Source: Phymorhynchus buccinoides (taxonomy: Eukaryota > Mollusca > Gastropoda > Neogastropoda > Raphitomidae). Taken from it: a stretch of DNA of 64,000 bases. The notes beneath the pieces were generated by a model. That model saw only the letters and a list, made by a program, of their open reading frames with translations, was not told the origin of the DNA and searched no databases. The stretch lies in NCBI GenBank assembly GCA_017654935.2, contig CM065686.1, positions 22,035,232-22,099,231 of the forward strand. The letters run 5' to 3'. Within the stretch, counting starts at the first letter, position 1; the number at the start of each line of letters is the position of its first letter. A program made the translations under genes and the position numbers. Shown piece by piece: positions 50,510 through 61,961 of the stretch.

Positions 50510-51360
50510 TTTAATCAAATCAAATCAAATCAAATCATCTTTATTATCTCATAACAATAAACACATTTATCAACAACAACAAAAACCACAACAATAAACA
50601 CATTTATCAACAATTAAAGAATATAAACTAATAACTAATAACACTGCAATATTGTAGTTAACAAACTGGACGAATACGAATACAAATTCAATCCGAAGGA
50701 GATGGACAGGCTGCTCAGCAAAACAATCACTCGATGCAGTGCATTAAGAGTTCAACAGATGAATTGATCTTGGTAAGAAAGTTTTCTGTGCTCTTATTTT
50801 CAGTTTTAGAGTTCTGTATCGACGGCCCGATGGTAATACTTCATAGTATTTTGCCAGAACATGACTGTTATCATTAAGAACTTTCCTGGCTTTCTTGACT
50901 ACTTGTCTGTCATACAACTCTTGCATACCACTCTGCCTTGCACCCACAACTTTACTGCACACATTCACCATATCACTCAACACACGCTTACTTTTTACAC
51001 TCAAGCTTCCATACCAACAGATAAATGACACAGTAAGAACAGATTCAATGCAACATCGGTAGTAGGTTTGAAGAATATCTGAACAGACACCAATATTCCT
51101 TAGCCTCTGTAAACAAAAGATCCTGGACTGACTCTTCTTATGTATATGCTCAATGTGTTTATCAAAAGTAAGTTTCTTGTCTAAAACTGTGCCTAGGTAT
51201 TTGTACTCATCAATTCTTTCAACCGTTTCACCATCAATTTCCAAATGTGGCACTGGCACTGGGTTTCTACGAAAATCTACAAGCAGTTCTTTTGTTTTAA
51301 CAACATTTAAATCCAGATAATTATCTTTGCACCATGAACAAAACTTCACTGAAGTACAAA
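50510..51360 (-). pseudogene. LINE 3' end (reverse transcriptase C-terminal domain, Rex1/CR1-like)
   Basis: A 201-residue open frame (51,349-50,744) reads MKFCSWCKDNYLDLNVVKTK, EYKYLGTVLDKKLTFDKHIE, CCIESVLTVSFICWYGSLSV and RQVVKKARKVLNDNSHVLAK. This is the region after the FADD catalytic box in Rex1/CR1-like LINEs. The element ends in a (GATTT)n tail on the minus strand at 50,510-50,540. Truncated upstream at ~51,360. Intact over its remaining length, so relatively young. Confidence 0.88.
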
Positions 51361-51684
51361 TGTTATTATACCAGAAGCGCTTGTTAACCTAGTCTACCTA
51401 CCTCGCAATATGCTGTTTATCTGAATGCGATGATGCAATCCCAACCAATGTCCACTTAGATAACAGGTCGACACGTTTTGTCAGCTGAAAACAACGAGAC
51501 CTAGCCTACAATGTGGTTGAAGGGCCTTGGAAAAATACGCGTGAAAACGACCTTCACCTTTCTTTTCCCTCCATCCCCCACTCTTTTGTTCAAGAAGACC
51601 GAAACAACAAAATCTAGCCTAGTGCAGATTACTGTCAAGTACCTTGTATAAGCCCACCCACCCCGTTATGCACAAAATGAAAAA

Positions 51685-51718
<34 letters not shown>

Positions 51719-51990
51719 GAGCGTTTACTAGGTACGAAATAATCCTATATTTTTATGAATCTGATGAAATACAAAAGTTGGGCAAAAAAGGACTCCTTCA
51801 ATTTCGGATACGCTCGTGGGATTTAACCCAATTTTTAAAAATAATATATAAACGGTGGTTAGACTCAACTTAGGTGTTTACTATGCTGTGCACAACCTTT
51901 TTTTCCCTCAAGAAAAATGGGAACAGGCGTTTGGAAGATCTGCACTTTTTTCAACGAGAGCACTGTTTGACTGTCTATCTGCCTCTCTGT
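51361..51990. other. No gene seen; long G homopolymer
   Basis: A run of ~31 G at 51,687-51,717. The rest has no recognisable frame. Confidence 0.6.
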
Positions 51991-52002
51991 CTTTCTCTCT
52001 GT

Positions 52003-52125
<123 letters not shown>

Positions 52126-52359
52126 AGGCCAATACTTTTAACATTGTAAAATAAAGGTTCATTGTCATTATGATTCTCTCTCTCTTCTGTTGTTCTTTTT
52201 TTTCTTTCTTTCTTTCTTCTTCGATCTTTGTATTATTCTTCTTCTATGCATTCTTGGCCATTTCGTGTTTCTTCTACTTTAGCATTTTTAACCTCTTCCT
52301 TCTCTTCCTGTTTCTCCTTCTTCTACTACTTTTTGTTTGTCTGTACCTGTCTTTATGTC

Positions 52360-52362
52360 TCC

Positions 52363-52425
<63 letters not shown>

Positions 52426-52451
52426 CTCTCTCTCTCTCTCTCTCTCTCTCC
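52360..52451. repeat. (CT)n array
   Basis: CT units with one GAT interruption, running directly into a dispersed repeat. Confidence 0.97.
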
Positions 52452-52690
52452 CCGGTCATCTGCCTTCCAAATTTGAAGGCAATTCGTCCAGAAATACCGG
52501 AGATACGGGCGCCGAGAGGCCGGTGGATACGCGTTTCGTGCATTTGTCAAACCGTGCAAACAACACGACCGCCTTGGTTGCCGTTGCCATCGCCACGTTA
52601 GGGCTGATAGCAAATTTGAAGCGATTCGGTCGAAAAACGGCGGAGTTATAAGGCCCGTTCTGTGTTCCACACACGGACAGTTGGCTTTTA
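52452..52690. repeat. Dispersed repeat, copy 2 (related to 14,985)
   Basis: Partner of 14,985-15,235, with a ~40-bp extra block (CCGCCTTGGTTGCCGTTGCC). Open frames occur in both orientations but I know no protein match. Confidence 0.75.
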
Positions 52691-52917
52691 GGTAAAGGTC
52701 AAGATGTGCCCCCACCCCCACCCTGCATTTCTCGGTTAATTCCATTTTCCCGTTTTTGCCTTTCTTACCAAACACAAAGCTGTATTTTATTAACCTTTTT
52801 GGAATACTAACCCTATCCCTAACCCTAGGCCATTATCTAATAGGAACCCCCCCGCCCTATGTATTGCAGTACGCAGCACCATTTGTCACAGTCGTGGTTC
52901 ATTGCGTTTTCCCGTCT

Positions 52918-52953
<36 letters not shown>

Positions 52954-52985
52954 AGGGATAGGGTTAGTATTCCAAAAAGGTTTTT
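52691..52985. mobile_element. Fold-back element with TTAGGG-like tracts, copy 1 (right arm cut)
   Basis: Starts GGTAAAGGTCAAGATGTG; internal ACTAACCCTATCCCTAACCC and, after a ~32-base G run, TAGGGATAGGGTTAGTATTC. The outer right arm is missing. Confidence 0.85.
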
Positions 52986-53043
52986 TATATAGACTAATGA
53001 TTTTTTTTAACATGATGTTTGGACAAATGTGAAGAATATATAG

Positions 53044-53363
53044 CCCCCTCCCTTGCCCCTTCCATTCATTTCAGACGTTTTCAGGGTGTTAGGGTTAGGG
53101 ATATGTTTAGGGTCAGATTAGTCATCCACTTTTGTGTGTGTGTGTGTATTTGACACTAAACTGACCCTTAAAACCCTATTCCTAACCCTAACCTGAAACC
53201 GTCTAATCCACCAAAAATAAAGAGGGGAAAAAATGATAATAGGCCTATGTTATTAGATTGACACACTTAACTGACCCTAAACCGATCCCTAACCCGATCC
53301 CAACCCCAACCCTAACCCTAACTGAAACCGTCTGAAATGAATGGAAGGGGCAAAGGAGGGGGT
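53044..53363. mobile_element. Second fold-back family with inverted TTAGGG tracts
   Basis: Arms CCTTCCATTCATTTCAGACG and its complement; inside, GTTAGGGTTAGGG at left and CCAACCCTAACCCTAACTG at right, opposite in order to the 52,691 family. Degenerate CCCTAA units lie between. Confidence 0.8.
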
Positions 53364-53469
53364 TATTCTTAAAATTTGCCCATGTTTGTCTACACGTCTA
53401 TGAATAAACCTATGAACAGATATTGATGACATTTTGTGGATTCTTGTACAAGTTATGGGGACAAGGTTT

Positions 53470-53835
53470 TGATTCTTCTTCTTCTTCTAGTTGGGGATGT
53501 TTATCCTGCCCCACGCTCACCGGTCTTCATTCAGACCATTAACAGCGCACAGGATGTGTGCTATGTGAATTCGTGGTCATCCATCATCTTTAACATGTGC
53601 GTAAGATCTTGTGCATGGGGCGTTCGCATACAGGACCTCGGTTTTTGAAAAGTCTCATCCGAAGGACTTTCAAGTTCAAGTATCTCCAAAAGAGATATTC
53701 AGGCTTCTCCAACTGACGTCAGGTACACATTTATACCTGGGCGGAGTGAGGAAAATAGGAGTAAAGTTTCTTTCCCAAGGACACACCACTGTGACCCGAC
53801 TGAGCTGGGTTCGAATCTGCGCACTCGCAAACCTG
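53470..53835. repeat. Conserved dispersed repeat with tRNA-like patch
   Basis: Shares GGGGATG and TTATCCTGCCCCACGC with 1,318-1,345. It then holds ACCTGGGCGGAGTGAGGAAA, CCCAAGGACACACCACTGTG and CTGGGTTCGAATCTGCGCA (B-box-like). SINE-like; orientation unclear. Confidence 0.5.
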
Positions 53836-54122
53836 ACAACTGAAACAACAACGGTAGCAGAAATATCAGTAACAACAACATGGTAGGCAGAGCATCAACG
53901 TCAGTAATAAAAACAATCAAAAACAGAAAACCAACCGACCAAATAAACAAAGAAATAGGTTTAAATAAATGAAAAACACTACTTCCACCACAATTTACTT
54001 CTTCTAGGCCTACTACCAGGAACACATAGACCTGCACACACACACATTCATACAGAGAGAGAGAGAACACTGAACACTGAAAGATTTTAATTGCACATCG
54101 GCCATAGGCCACAATGTGTCTG

Positions 54123-54545
54123 GGTAAAGGTCAAGATGTAAGATGTGCCACCCCCCATGCATTTCTCGGTGAATTGTATTTTTCCGTTTTTGCCTTTCTT
54201 ACCATACATAAAGCTGTATTTTAGGAACATTTTTAGCTAATTACCTTTTTGGAATACTAACCCTAACCCTAACCCTACCCCCTAAACCTAACCCTACCCC
54301 CCACTATGTACTGCAGTACACCGCGATTTGTCACAGTTGTGGTTCGTTGCGTTTTTCCGTCTTATACGGTGGGGGTAGGGTTAGGGTTAGGGCTAGGGTT
54401 AGGGTTAGGGTTAGTATTCCAAAAAGGTTATTAGCTAAAAATGTTCCTAAAATACAGCTTTATGTATGGTAAGAAAGGCAATAACGGAAAAATAGAATTA
54501 ACCGAGATAGGTAGGGGGGGGGGTGGCACATCTTGACCTTTACCA
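54123..54545. mobile_element. Fold-back element with TTAGGG tracts, copy 2 (complete)
   Basis: GGTAAAGGTCAAGATGT at left and CACATCTTGACCTTTACC at right; internal ACTAACCCTAACCCTAACCC and GGGTTAGGGTTAGGGTTAGT. Flanks TGTGTCTG and AGTGTCTG (7 of 8). Confidence 0.9.
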
Positions 54546-55270
54546 GTGTCTGATTCAGACCAAGAGGACGTAAAACTCCATTTTCGTCGCCTAAATCTCC
54601 GTAAACCATTTTGTTAGGTGTTCTAATTGGAACACAAAGAAACCTTTTACAAGCTGCCAGATGTACTTTTTCAATCTGTTCTAACCTATTTAGTCCCCAA
54701 ATCTCAGATGCATAAAGAAGTATAGTTTGAATTTTTATATCAAAGATTTTAAAGAAGGCATGCAGTTATAGTCATATCTTTAAATTTGTTGAAAAGTCTG
54801 TGTAATTGTATCATTGCTTTTTTTTTATACCTTTAGTTGTAATATGTAAAGTACCCCTTTTTGGACTGATCATGGTCGTAAAGTTGAATCCTAAATAACA
54901 ATAATCATTTACAACTTCTAATCTATTACCATTATAGAACCATTTTTCAGATTTTCCTAAGAAGCCTCCCTTTCTAAAAACCATGACTTTCGTTTTGTTT
55001 ATATTTACTAGTGATAACTTCATATTACTGCAGCAGGTTTTTAGTACATTTAATTGATTTGGAAGGCCGCTAGGTGTGATAGACAAAAGAGCCACATCAT
55101 CAGCAAATAATAAGATAAACAATTATATTATATCCTGAAGTAACCTAACCCCATGCTTACCCTTTTCGTTCATATGGTTTGCTAACTGATTAATAAATAT
55201 TGAAAATAGTGTTGGACTCATAACACATCCCTGTCTTACTCCAATGGGTGCTTCAAATATTTCTTAAATT
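54546..55270 (-). pseudogene. LINE fragment with reverse-transcriptase active site
   Basis: Minus-strand frame RQGCVMSPTLFSIFINQLAN, a stop, then LFADDVALLSITPSGLPNQL, NKTKVMVFRKGGFLGKSEKW and YCYLGFNFTT. FADD is the catalytic box. After a frameshift the frame continues LYASEIWGLNRLEQIEKVHL, ACKRFLCVPIRTPNKMVYGD. Stops and frameshifts make it defective. Its 3' end shares TTTTACGTCCTCTTGGTCTG with the 200-bp dispersed repeat. Confidence 0.88.
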
Positions 55271-55378
55271 TCATTATTTGCTCTGAGAGAGACAGAGACA
55301 GAGAGAGACGCACGCAACAGACACACACATACACATGATATAGGCTTACGAATACACATATATACACACACATGCGCA

Positions 55379-55380
<2 letters not shown>

Positions 55381-55474
<94 letters not shown>
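55381..55474. repeat. (CT)n array
   Basis: Uninterrupted CT dinucleotides. Confidence 0.98.
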
Positions 55475-55475
<1 letters not shown>

Positions 55476-56134
55476 AGCTGCAGCACTAAGATTAAGAGCC
55501 AGTAGGTTTGAGAGTGTTTTACAAGACTACGATGTAATCCATGATTTTCCATTTTTTTTAAAACAACCGTTTATTGTACAACTCTCAAATTATTATTGCT
55601 CACAACTTCAGGCTAATGTTAACCAATGATAAATATAATTAGGCCTATCCTAGATCTATATGTTTTACACATTATATATAGCCGGTGTGTTCCGACAAAA
55701 TTAATAGTCCTTGGTCATTTGTGGTCACAGATGGTTTTCAGAGCGTGGTCACAGTGTGCGTGCGTGCGTGCGCGCATGCATGTGGGTGTGCGTGCGCATG
55801 TGTGCGTGTGTGTGTGTGTGCAATGATGTCGTGTGTGAGAGATAGGCAGATGATGATGCCGACAATGATGATGATGATCTGATTAGTGATGGTGACTCAT
55901 AATAATGATTTAGTTAGGCTTAGGCTATTAACATGTCTACTGCACTTGGTCGATGTGAACAGGTGTTGTGCAAATTGATTGTTAACTAAAGTGGCTCTAC
56001 TAATAGTAATGAGTAAGGAGTAGGGCTTACTACGAGTAGGTGGCCTATAGTGCAGGCTAACTGACTGAGCACATACATACCACAGTATGCGTTGCAGGTG
56101 ATCGGGTAGTCCCAATGTGAACTATCAACAGCAA
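55475..56134. other. No gene seen
   Basis: GT-rich around 55,755-55,825 and GAT repeats near 55,860. No conserved frame. Confidence 0.5.
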
Positions 56135-56352
56135 TAGGGGAAGACGGGGTAAAAAGCGCATGGGCGGGTAAGAAGCCCACCCCAATTATCTCATGAAATA
56201 AATAAATGTTCAGTCAAATTTGCCCATGAGACGAATGCTAGACATTAACGCTCGTCTCATGGGCAAAATGAGACTGAAAATTGCTTAATTTCATGAGATA
56301 ATTGGGGTGGGCTTCTTACCCGCCCATGCGCTTTTTACCCCGTCTTCCCCTA
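56135..56352. mobile_element. TA-flanked fold-back element, TIR GGGGAAGACGGGGT
   Basis: TA then GGGGAAGACGGGGTAAAAAG at left, exact complement and TA at right; arms extend ~90 bp each (including AATTATCTCATGAAAT) around a short centre. Tc1/mariner-type TA target. Confidence 0.9.
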
Positions 56353-56879
56353 ATATTGTAACCGTCTTTCTCACTTACAGAGAATTTAATCCTCTTTTTT
56401 TTTAAAGTTGAAGAGTAAACTGCTGTTGAAGGCTTTAATGGACATTGAAATTTGAATTCCAGCTGCTGCTGCTGCTGCTATGCGTATGTCCATGTGTGCG
56501 TGTGCGCTCGCGCGCGCGCGTGTGTGTATGTGTGTGTGAGAGAGAGTGCGCGCGTACGCTCGTCTGTGTGTATATGTGAGTGTGAGCCTTTGTAGGCTCC
56601 TTCGACGTATAGCACCAGAACCAGACCCCCCCCCCCCCCCCCCTTCCCGCAACTAAATAAAAAGTGGGGGACCACATATATGACTACTTCGCCAACACCT
56701 TTTACATTCAATGTATTGTCCTCAAATTCCATACCAGAGTTATTTAGTTCAGAATAACGAGGATCGTTGGTAATGCACATCTTAGTCTCCCCCCACGAGT
56801 GGTCTCCAATGTACAGTATATTTTTCGTTCAAATTAGTGTCAACGTCCATGTGGCTTTGCATCCCAGACACCACCCGCT

Positions 56880-57030
56880 GTTAGGCCGCGCTTTCTCACA
56901 AATGCGAGGTTTCTCCCAAATTGTGAGAAAGTGCGTGGGGCGCCCAGTTGTGAGAAAGCGCGTTCTTTCCCCTTGCGAGGTTTCTCACAATTGTGAGAAA
57001 GCACGTGGGGCCCCACGCGGCAAACCTCGT
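56880..57030. repeat. Mosaic of short inverted and direct repeats (TTTCTCACAA)
   Basis: TTTCTCACAA and TTGTGAGAAA occur five to six times in alternating orientation with GCGAGGTTTCTC and CGTGGGGC, allowing several alternative hairpins. Origin unknown. Confidence 0.7.
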
Positions 57031-57346
57031 AATCTCCCCCATATTTTTCTTTAAAATGTTTTTTTTATTATTTTTGTTTATATCATGTCGTTTATGATGA
57101 TTAATGTAGGGGAAATCTGAAGAAGAAAAATTAAAAGTAGAAACAAGTATGGAGAAAAAACGATTGTTGTGTTTTGCTGTTATGTACACTTATACACTCA
57201 ATGTTGGCTATCTTGGTAACACAGAATAAAATAGCTTGGCACGCTGAGGAGCATATTAACACTATCTTAGCTATCTTGGGAGAATAGTTGCATTATCATG
57301 GCTGTCTTGGGAACATATTGGCATCGTCTTTGCTATCTTGGGAACA

Positions 57347-57347
<1 letters not shown>

Positions 57348-57421
<74 letters not shown>

Positions 57422-57475
57422 TGTGCGTGCGTGCGTGCGTGTGCGTGCGTGTGTGTGTGTGTGTGTGTGTCAAGT
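57348..57475. repeat. (GT)n array
   Basis: GT with GC steps after 57,424, followed by a short GTCAAGTCAAAATCATCTTT LINE-tail-like phrase. Confidence 0.97.
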
Positions 57476-57559
57476 CAAAATCATCTTTATTGAGGGTTAA
57501 AGAATAAGCTGACAAAGCTTTTTTTCCATCCTGCCCTCTGTGTGTGTGTGTGTGTGTAA

Positions 57560-57569
57560 GAGAGAGAGG

Positions 57570-57661
<92 letters not shown>
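57560..57661. repeat. (GA)n array
   Basis: Uninterrupted GA after a short GT run at 57,540. Confidence 0.98.
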
Positions 57662-57663
<2 letters not shown>

Positions 57664-57874
57664 TGTCTAAATTCAGCTTAATAATGGAGTACTTAAACTC
57701 CCATCTGTTGCCATTAAAGCGACAAAGACCTTTAATTAGTTAGTCCGTACCAATCAATCAATCGTGAGCACGATGCAGTCAGTTGGGTCGTTTTAATCCC
57801 CTTTTCTGTGTATTTCTCTGTCCCTCTTTCACACCAAGTTGGGTGGGTTGGTTTTTTATCACACACACATGCGC

Positions 57875-57876
<2 letters not shown>

Positions 57877-57968
<92 letters not shown>
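57877..57968. repeat. (GA)n array
   Basis: Uninterrupted GA dinucleotides. Confidence 0.98.
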
Positions 57969-57970
<2 letters not shown>

Positions 57971-58050
57971 CAAGTTTCATCAGGGATGGAAATTGGAACA
58001 AAAATTGAACCAGTTTTCAGCCAGCTAAATCAAGAGTAAAGATGTAAATT

Positions 58051-58052
<2 letters not shown>

Positions 58053-58099
<47 letters not shown>

Positions 58100-58131
58100 T
58101 GTGCATATACACAGAGACCGGAGGGGGGGGG

Positions 58132-58205
<74 letters not shown>
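58053..58205. repeat. (CA)n then (GA)n arrays
   Basis: CA at 58,053-58,099 and GA at 58,135-58,205, separated by a short unique block. Confidence 0.97.
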
Positions 58206-58207
<2 letters not shown>

Positions 58208-58245
58208 AGCTGACATTCGTTTTCTGATTCTTCTATAAAATATAA

Positions 58246-58274
58246 CGGTAAAGGTCAAGATGTGCCACCTCTCA
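58246..58274. repeat. Isolated end of the TTAGGG fold-back family
   Basis: GGTAAAGGTCAAGATGTG and CCACCT match the TIR of the 54,123 and 60,778 elements; nothing further inward is shared. Confidence 0.75.
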
Positions 58275-58556
58275 TTTCATGACAAAAGTATCTCTGCTCG
58301 CGCTTTGTATCTTGTGTACTGTAGTCTAACTCTCAACATGTAATTTAAACAACAATGCACTGAGATAGGTGCACTGACCTTGGCAATGACATCTAGGTGA
58401 ATCACGAGCCGCGCGCGTGGGTACACCATGCTTACATCATGCTGCGTTGCATTGTGCATAACGGGTCTTTAAAGGGGCACCCTGACGGATACGTTTTTGC
58501 AATGAACACGTCGAGATCATCACCAGAAAAACACCCTTTACAGAAATCACAACACT

Positions 58557-58901
58557 CATGCACTTTGCTCTGGTTTCCTAGAAATCAAACCGTCAAATCG
58601 GTGATTCCTCCTTGGCGGAGGTGCTGGAAGTCAGATTATTTCAGTGAAAGAGGAGGCATAATTTTGTGCCTTCTCGTTTCTAATGGCCGCGGCCCGAGTT
58701 AGACCAAATCGTTTGCACGAAATGTCCACAATACAAGCCTTTTTATACAGTTTTTATACAGTTTACCAAAAGGAGTTTCGCTCACAACAAAGGACTTCAA
58801 CCTCTGCCTCCACCCACCCCATCCCAAAATGGCTTCTCTCTCCGGCAACTCCGCCAAGGAGGAATCGCCGTTTTGACTTCTAGGAGACCAGAGCAAAGTG
58901 A
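58557..58901. mobile_element. MITE with ~50-bp TIRs (CACTTTGCTCTGGT)
   Basis: CACTTTGCTCTGGTTTCCTA through GATTCCTCCTTGGCGGAG at left, its complement at 58,848-58,901. The interior has no domain-bearing frame. Confidence 0.85.
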
Positions 58902-59039
58902 GTGTTCAGCCGTTCATTGTATGAGCCGTAACTAAATATTGTAATAAACTCCTCCCTAAATAACCGGATGTAGAGTTCCATGCAATGTAGACTCACTAAA
59001 TTTCGAAAATAACTACGTTTAGTTTCCCACTAAAGCTTG

Positions 59040-59150
59040 GTGTTGCACTGCCTCCGGGCATTGCCTCCAGGATCGTTCCCACCATCTGTATGTCTACTAA
59101 TGTCCCATATGTGTCTGTTCCAGACCGGAGGATGTTAAGCAGAAATTCAT
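59040..59150 (-). repeat. 200-bp dispersed repeat, partial copy
   Basis: GCACTGCCTCCGGGCATTGC to CATATGTGTCTGTTCCAGAC. Confidence 0.8.
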
Positions 59151-59860
59151 TCACTCTATTGTCTTTTCTGCCTGCCCCCCTCCCCCCCTTATACCTCCAA
59201 TCTCACATTACGCATTCCTCCTTGTCCCCTTTATTTATATTTACCCCAACCTCTTCTTTCCTTCCTTCCTTTTGCAATGTGACTAAAATTACGCATATTA
59301 ACACTTTCTCCATTTCTCGGTAAAAGATTGAGCACTTAAACCTCTATCGTTTTCAATATTTGACGTTAATTTCCATCCATTTACACAATTTCAAATTTTG
59401 AGTTTCTTTTGTTGTTTATAATCCTCCATATCCCAATGCTTAAGGATGAAAGGAATTACATTGAAATAAATAAAATTTGCATTCACTAATAGTAGAAGAG
59501 AAAGGCAAGACGGAAAGAAGGGAATGAACCAAGACTGTGACAGGGGGTGTTGATCTGCATCTTTACCGAAATTCTATCATAGGTTCATTCATCTTTGGGC
59601 CATCTTTTACTAGAACTAAAATCAAATTAGTTTAAGCCAAAGTCTTGCTGGAAAATTTAAAACCTGTCTTTCAAAGCTGGATCTACCATAACATTGGAAT
59701 GATCTTCTGGTTTTGTTTCATTTTTGTACCAAATTTATAAGAAGGTGCACCATCCGTAATATTTATAATTATCATTCATTCGTTGCATTTTTGTACCAAA
59801 TTTATTAAAATAGGCTCAGTAATCTGCACAATCTTGCAGGGAGAGAAGAGAAGGGTGAAC
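59151..59860. other. No gene seen
   Basis: Pyrimidine-rich then AT-rich; a 25-bp phrase (TTTTTGTACCAAATTTAT) repeats at 59,721 and 59,788. No frame with a domain. Confidence 0.5.
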
Positions 59861-59867
59861 TTATTTT

Positions 59868-60006
59868 TCTGCATTCCCAGATGTCCGGTTTTCAGTTTTC
59901 ACTGGTCTCCCCACTGTGTACAGCCGACACATTCCGATTTCGGAGGAGCTCAAAAGAAACAAATTTTGTATAGAAGATTCCTTTTTTTTAAAGGCAGGAG
60001 AAAGAA
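59868..60006. repeat. Dispersed repeat (GGTTTTCAGTTTTCACTGGT family), copy 3
   Basis: Collinear with 23,080-23,215 and 26,865-27,010. Confidence 0.8.
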
Positions 60007-60029
60007 GGGTGAACAAAACACAGGTATAG

Positions 60030-60101
60030 ACATAGTTCGAACCTGGGTACAGGGGATTTTCCCCTCTCACTTTGCACTGGGCCTTACGGTCTGAACGTGG
60101 A

Positions 60102-60132
<31 letters not shown>

Positions 60133-60215
60133 CATATGCCCATGCACTTAGCATACGTTAAACCCAGTGGCAACGAAAAAGTTGTCATTTGGTCAAAATT
60201 TACTTTCCTTCCTCA
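60030..60215 (+). mobile_element. tRNA-derived SINE, copy 2 (head truncated)
   Basis: Starts at the B box GTTCGAACCTGG and keeps GATGAGATGATAAACCGAGG, GCATACGTTAAACCCAGTGG and CAACGAAAAAGTTGTCAT. Confidence 0.85.
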
Positions 60216-60410
60216 TCAGTCACACAAAAATTGCATGCCCCCCAAAAAAATTGGCTGTGACGCGCTCTCCAGGTGGGAGCAACCCGAATTTCACAGAGAC
60301 GCCTCTGTGACTATAAAGTACCTAATATCTAATACCTAACAGGATTGAGGTAGAAAAGCATATCAGCAACAGCAGCATAACCCTGGAAATCTGAACCTGA
60401 AAAAAAAGGT

Positions 60411-60541
60411 TTAAAGACCCACCACGTCACGTGTATTTTCCCTCTTATGTTTGGATGATTTCTTAAGATTTCTTTACTAGCGATAAGAGGGAAAACACGT
60501 GAAAACCCTGATTTCCACACGTGGGCGTGGTGGGTCTTTAA
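60411..60541. mobile_element. 130-bp TTAA MITE, copy 4
   Basis: TTAAAGACCCACCACGTCAC to GGGCGTGGTGGGTCTTTAA, both TTAA sites present. Confidence 0.85.
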
Positions 60542-60777
60542 GAATAGAAATACGTCACAACGCTCTCTTGCGAAACAAGCTTAAAACGCCACCAGTGTCA
60601 AACATGTTTTATTGTAGTTATCAACACACGAGTGTACAGATTCAAACACATGTTACAAAGATTTATTATCATGGGGAGAAAAAAGAGAAGAAGTTTTAAG
60701 ACACAAATTACTGACTGTGTTGTTGAAACGAAATTGTTGGAAAGAGGTAAAAAAAAAAAGAAGAAAGTAGAAAACAT

Positions 60778-61193
60778 GGTAAAGGTCAAGATGTGCCACC
60801 CCCCCCCTGCATTTCTCGGTTAATTCCATTTTCGCCTTTCTTACCAAACATAAAGCTGTATTTTATTAACCTTTTTAGCTAATAACCTTTTTGGAATACT
60901 AACCCTATCCCTAACCCTAGGCCATTATGTAATAGGACCCCCCCCCCCCTGTGCATTGCAGTACACGGCGCCATTTGTCACAGTCGTGGTTCATTGCGTT
61001 TTCCCGTCTTATAAGGGGGGGGGGGGGGGGGGGGGGGGGTAGGGTTAGGGTTAGGGCTAGGGTTAGTATTCCAAAAAGGTTATTAGCTAAAAAGGTTAAT
61101 AAAATACAGCTTTATGTTTGGTAACAAAGGCAAACACCGAAAATTGCAATTAACCGAGAAATGCAGGGGGGGTGGCACATCTTGACCTTTACC
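60778..61193. mobile_element. Fold-back element with TTAGGG tracts, copy 3 (complete)
   Basis: GGTAAAGGTCAAGATGTG at left and its complement at right, exact 8-bp target duplication GAAAACAT (60,770-60,777; 61,194-61,201). Internal CTAACCCTATCCCTAACCC, a ~25-base G run, and GGGTTAGGGTTAGGGCTAGG. Confidence 0.95.
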
Positions 61194-61201
61194 GAAAACA
61201 T

Positions 61202-61960
61202 ATATTGTGCGTGTATCACTGTCGGTAGGACACCATTTTAAAAATGTTTTTTATGACTGTAAAACAGCGTCAGCACACAGATTGTAATAATAGTTCAGCA
61301 TGCATTTACAAAGTGAAAGTACATATACCTTAGAAAAATCTACTGGTAAATTATTTTTGACAAATGTGTTTCTCTCAGTTATATAGTTCAAAGTCCATAT
61401 TAGCCCAACCACCAAAGTGAAAAATATGTGATAATGTTTTCTTGCTTCATTTCCACACAGTAGGTAAATCAAACTTTCAACCACATCCTCTCGTGTGCAT
61501 TATCTATATACATTCAACTTTAGAAACTCTTTCATATCAGTTTCATCTTATTCTCTGGCAAAGCGTTAAGGAATCACATGGATGTACAGAAATGCATTTC
61601 CCCCCCTACTACTTTCTAGACATGAACTGATTCACAGCAATTCATATTGTTCTGACAGTCATTTCAATTCACATTTGTTCAAAAGCACAATTGAAACAAA
61701 GAATACGAAAATAAAAACAAACATGAACAACTTTTTTCTCTGCATTGTCCAAATAGCATTAATCCAATGATATTTAAACAATCTTTTAAGTGTGTATGTT
61801 GTATATTTTTCAGTTTGAACAACACAGTTAACCTATAATATAAGACTTTGGGTGTTTTTTTAGATTGACTAATGTATGTGACTATAGTCATTGTCCATGA
61901 CACAGCAGAAAGTTCATAAAATCAATTATCACTTTTAACATGAATTCCAAAGATTATTAA
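61202..61960. other. No gene seen
   Basis: AT-rich, no long repeat and no conserved frame. Confidence 0.5.
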
Positions 61961-61961
61961 T

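Noticed and set aside
50744..51349. Host gene of 201 codons
   Set aside because: The open frame has LINE polymerase C-terminal motifs and ends in a (GATTT)n tail typical of a retrotransposon insertion.
53080..53340. True telomere or chromosome end
   Set aside because: TTAGGG-like units are few, degenerate, in both orientations and lie within inverted-repeat elements; sequence continues normally on both sides.
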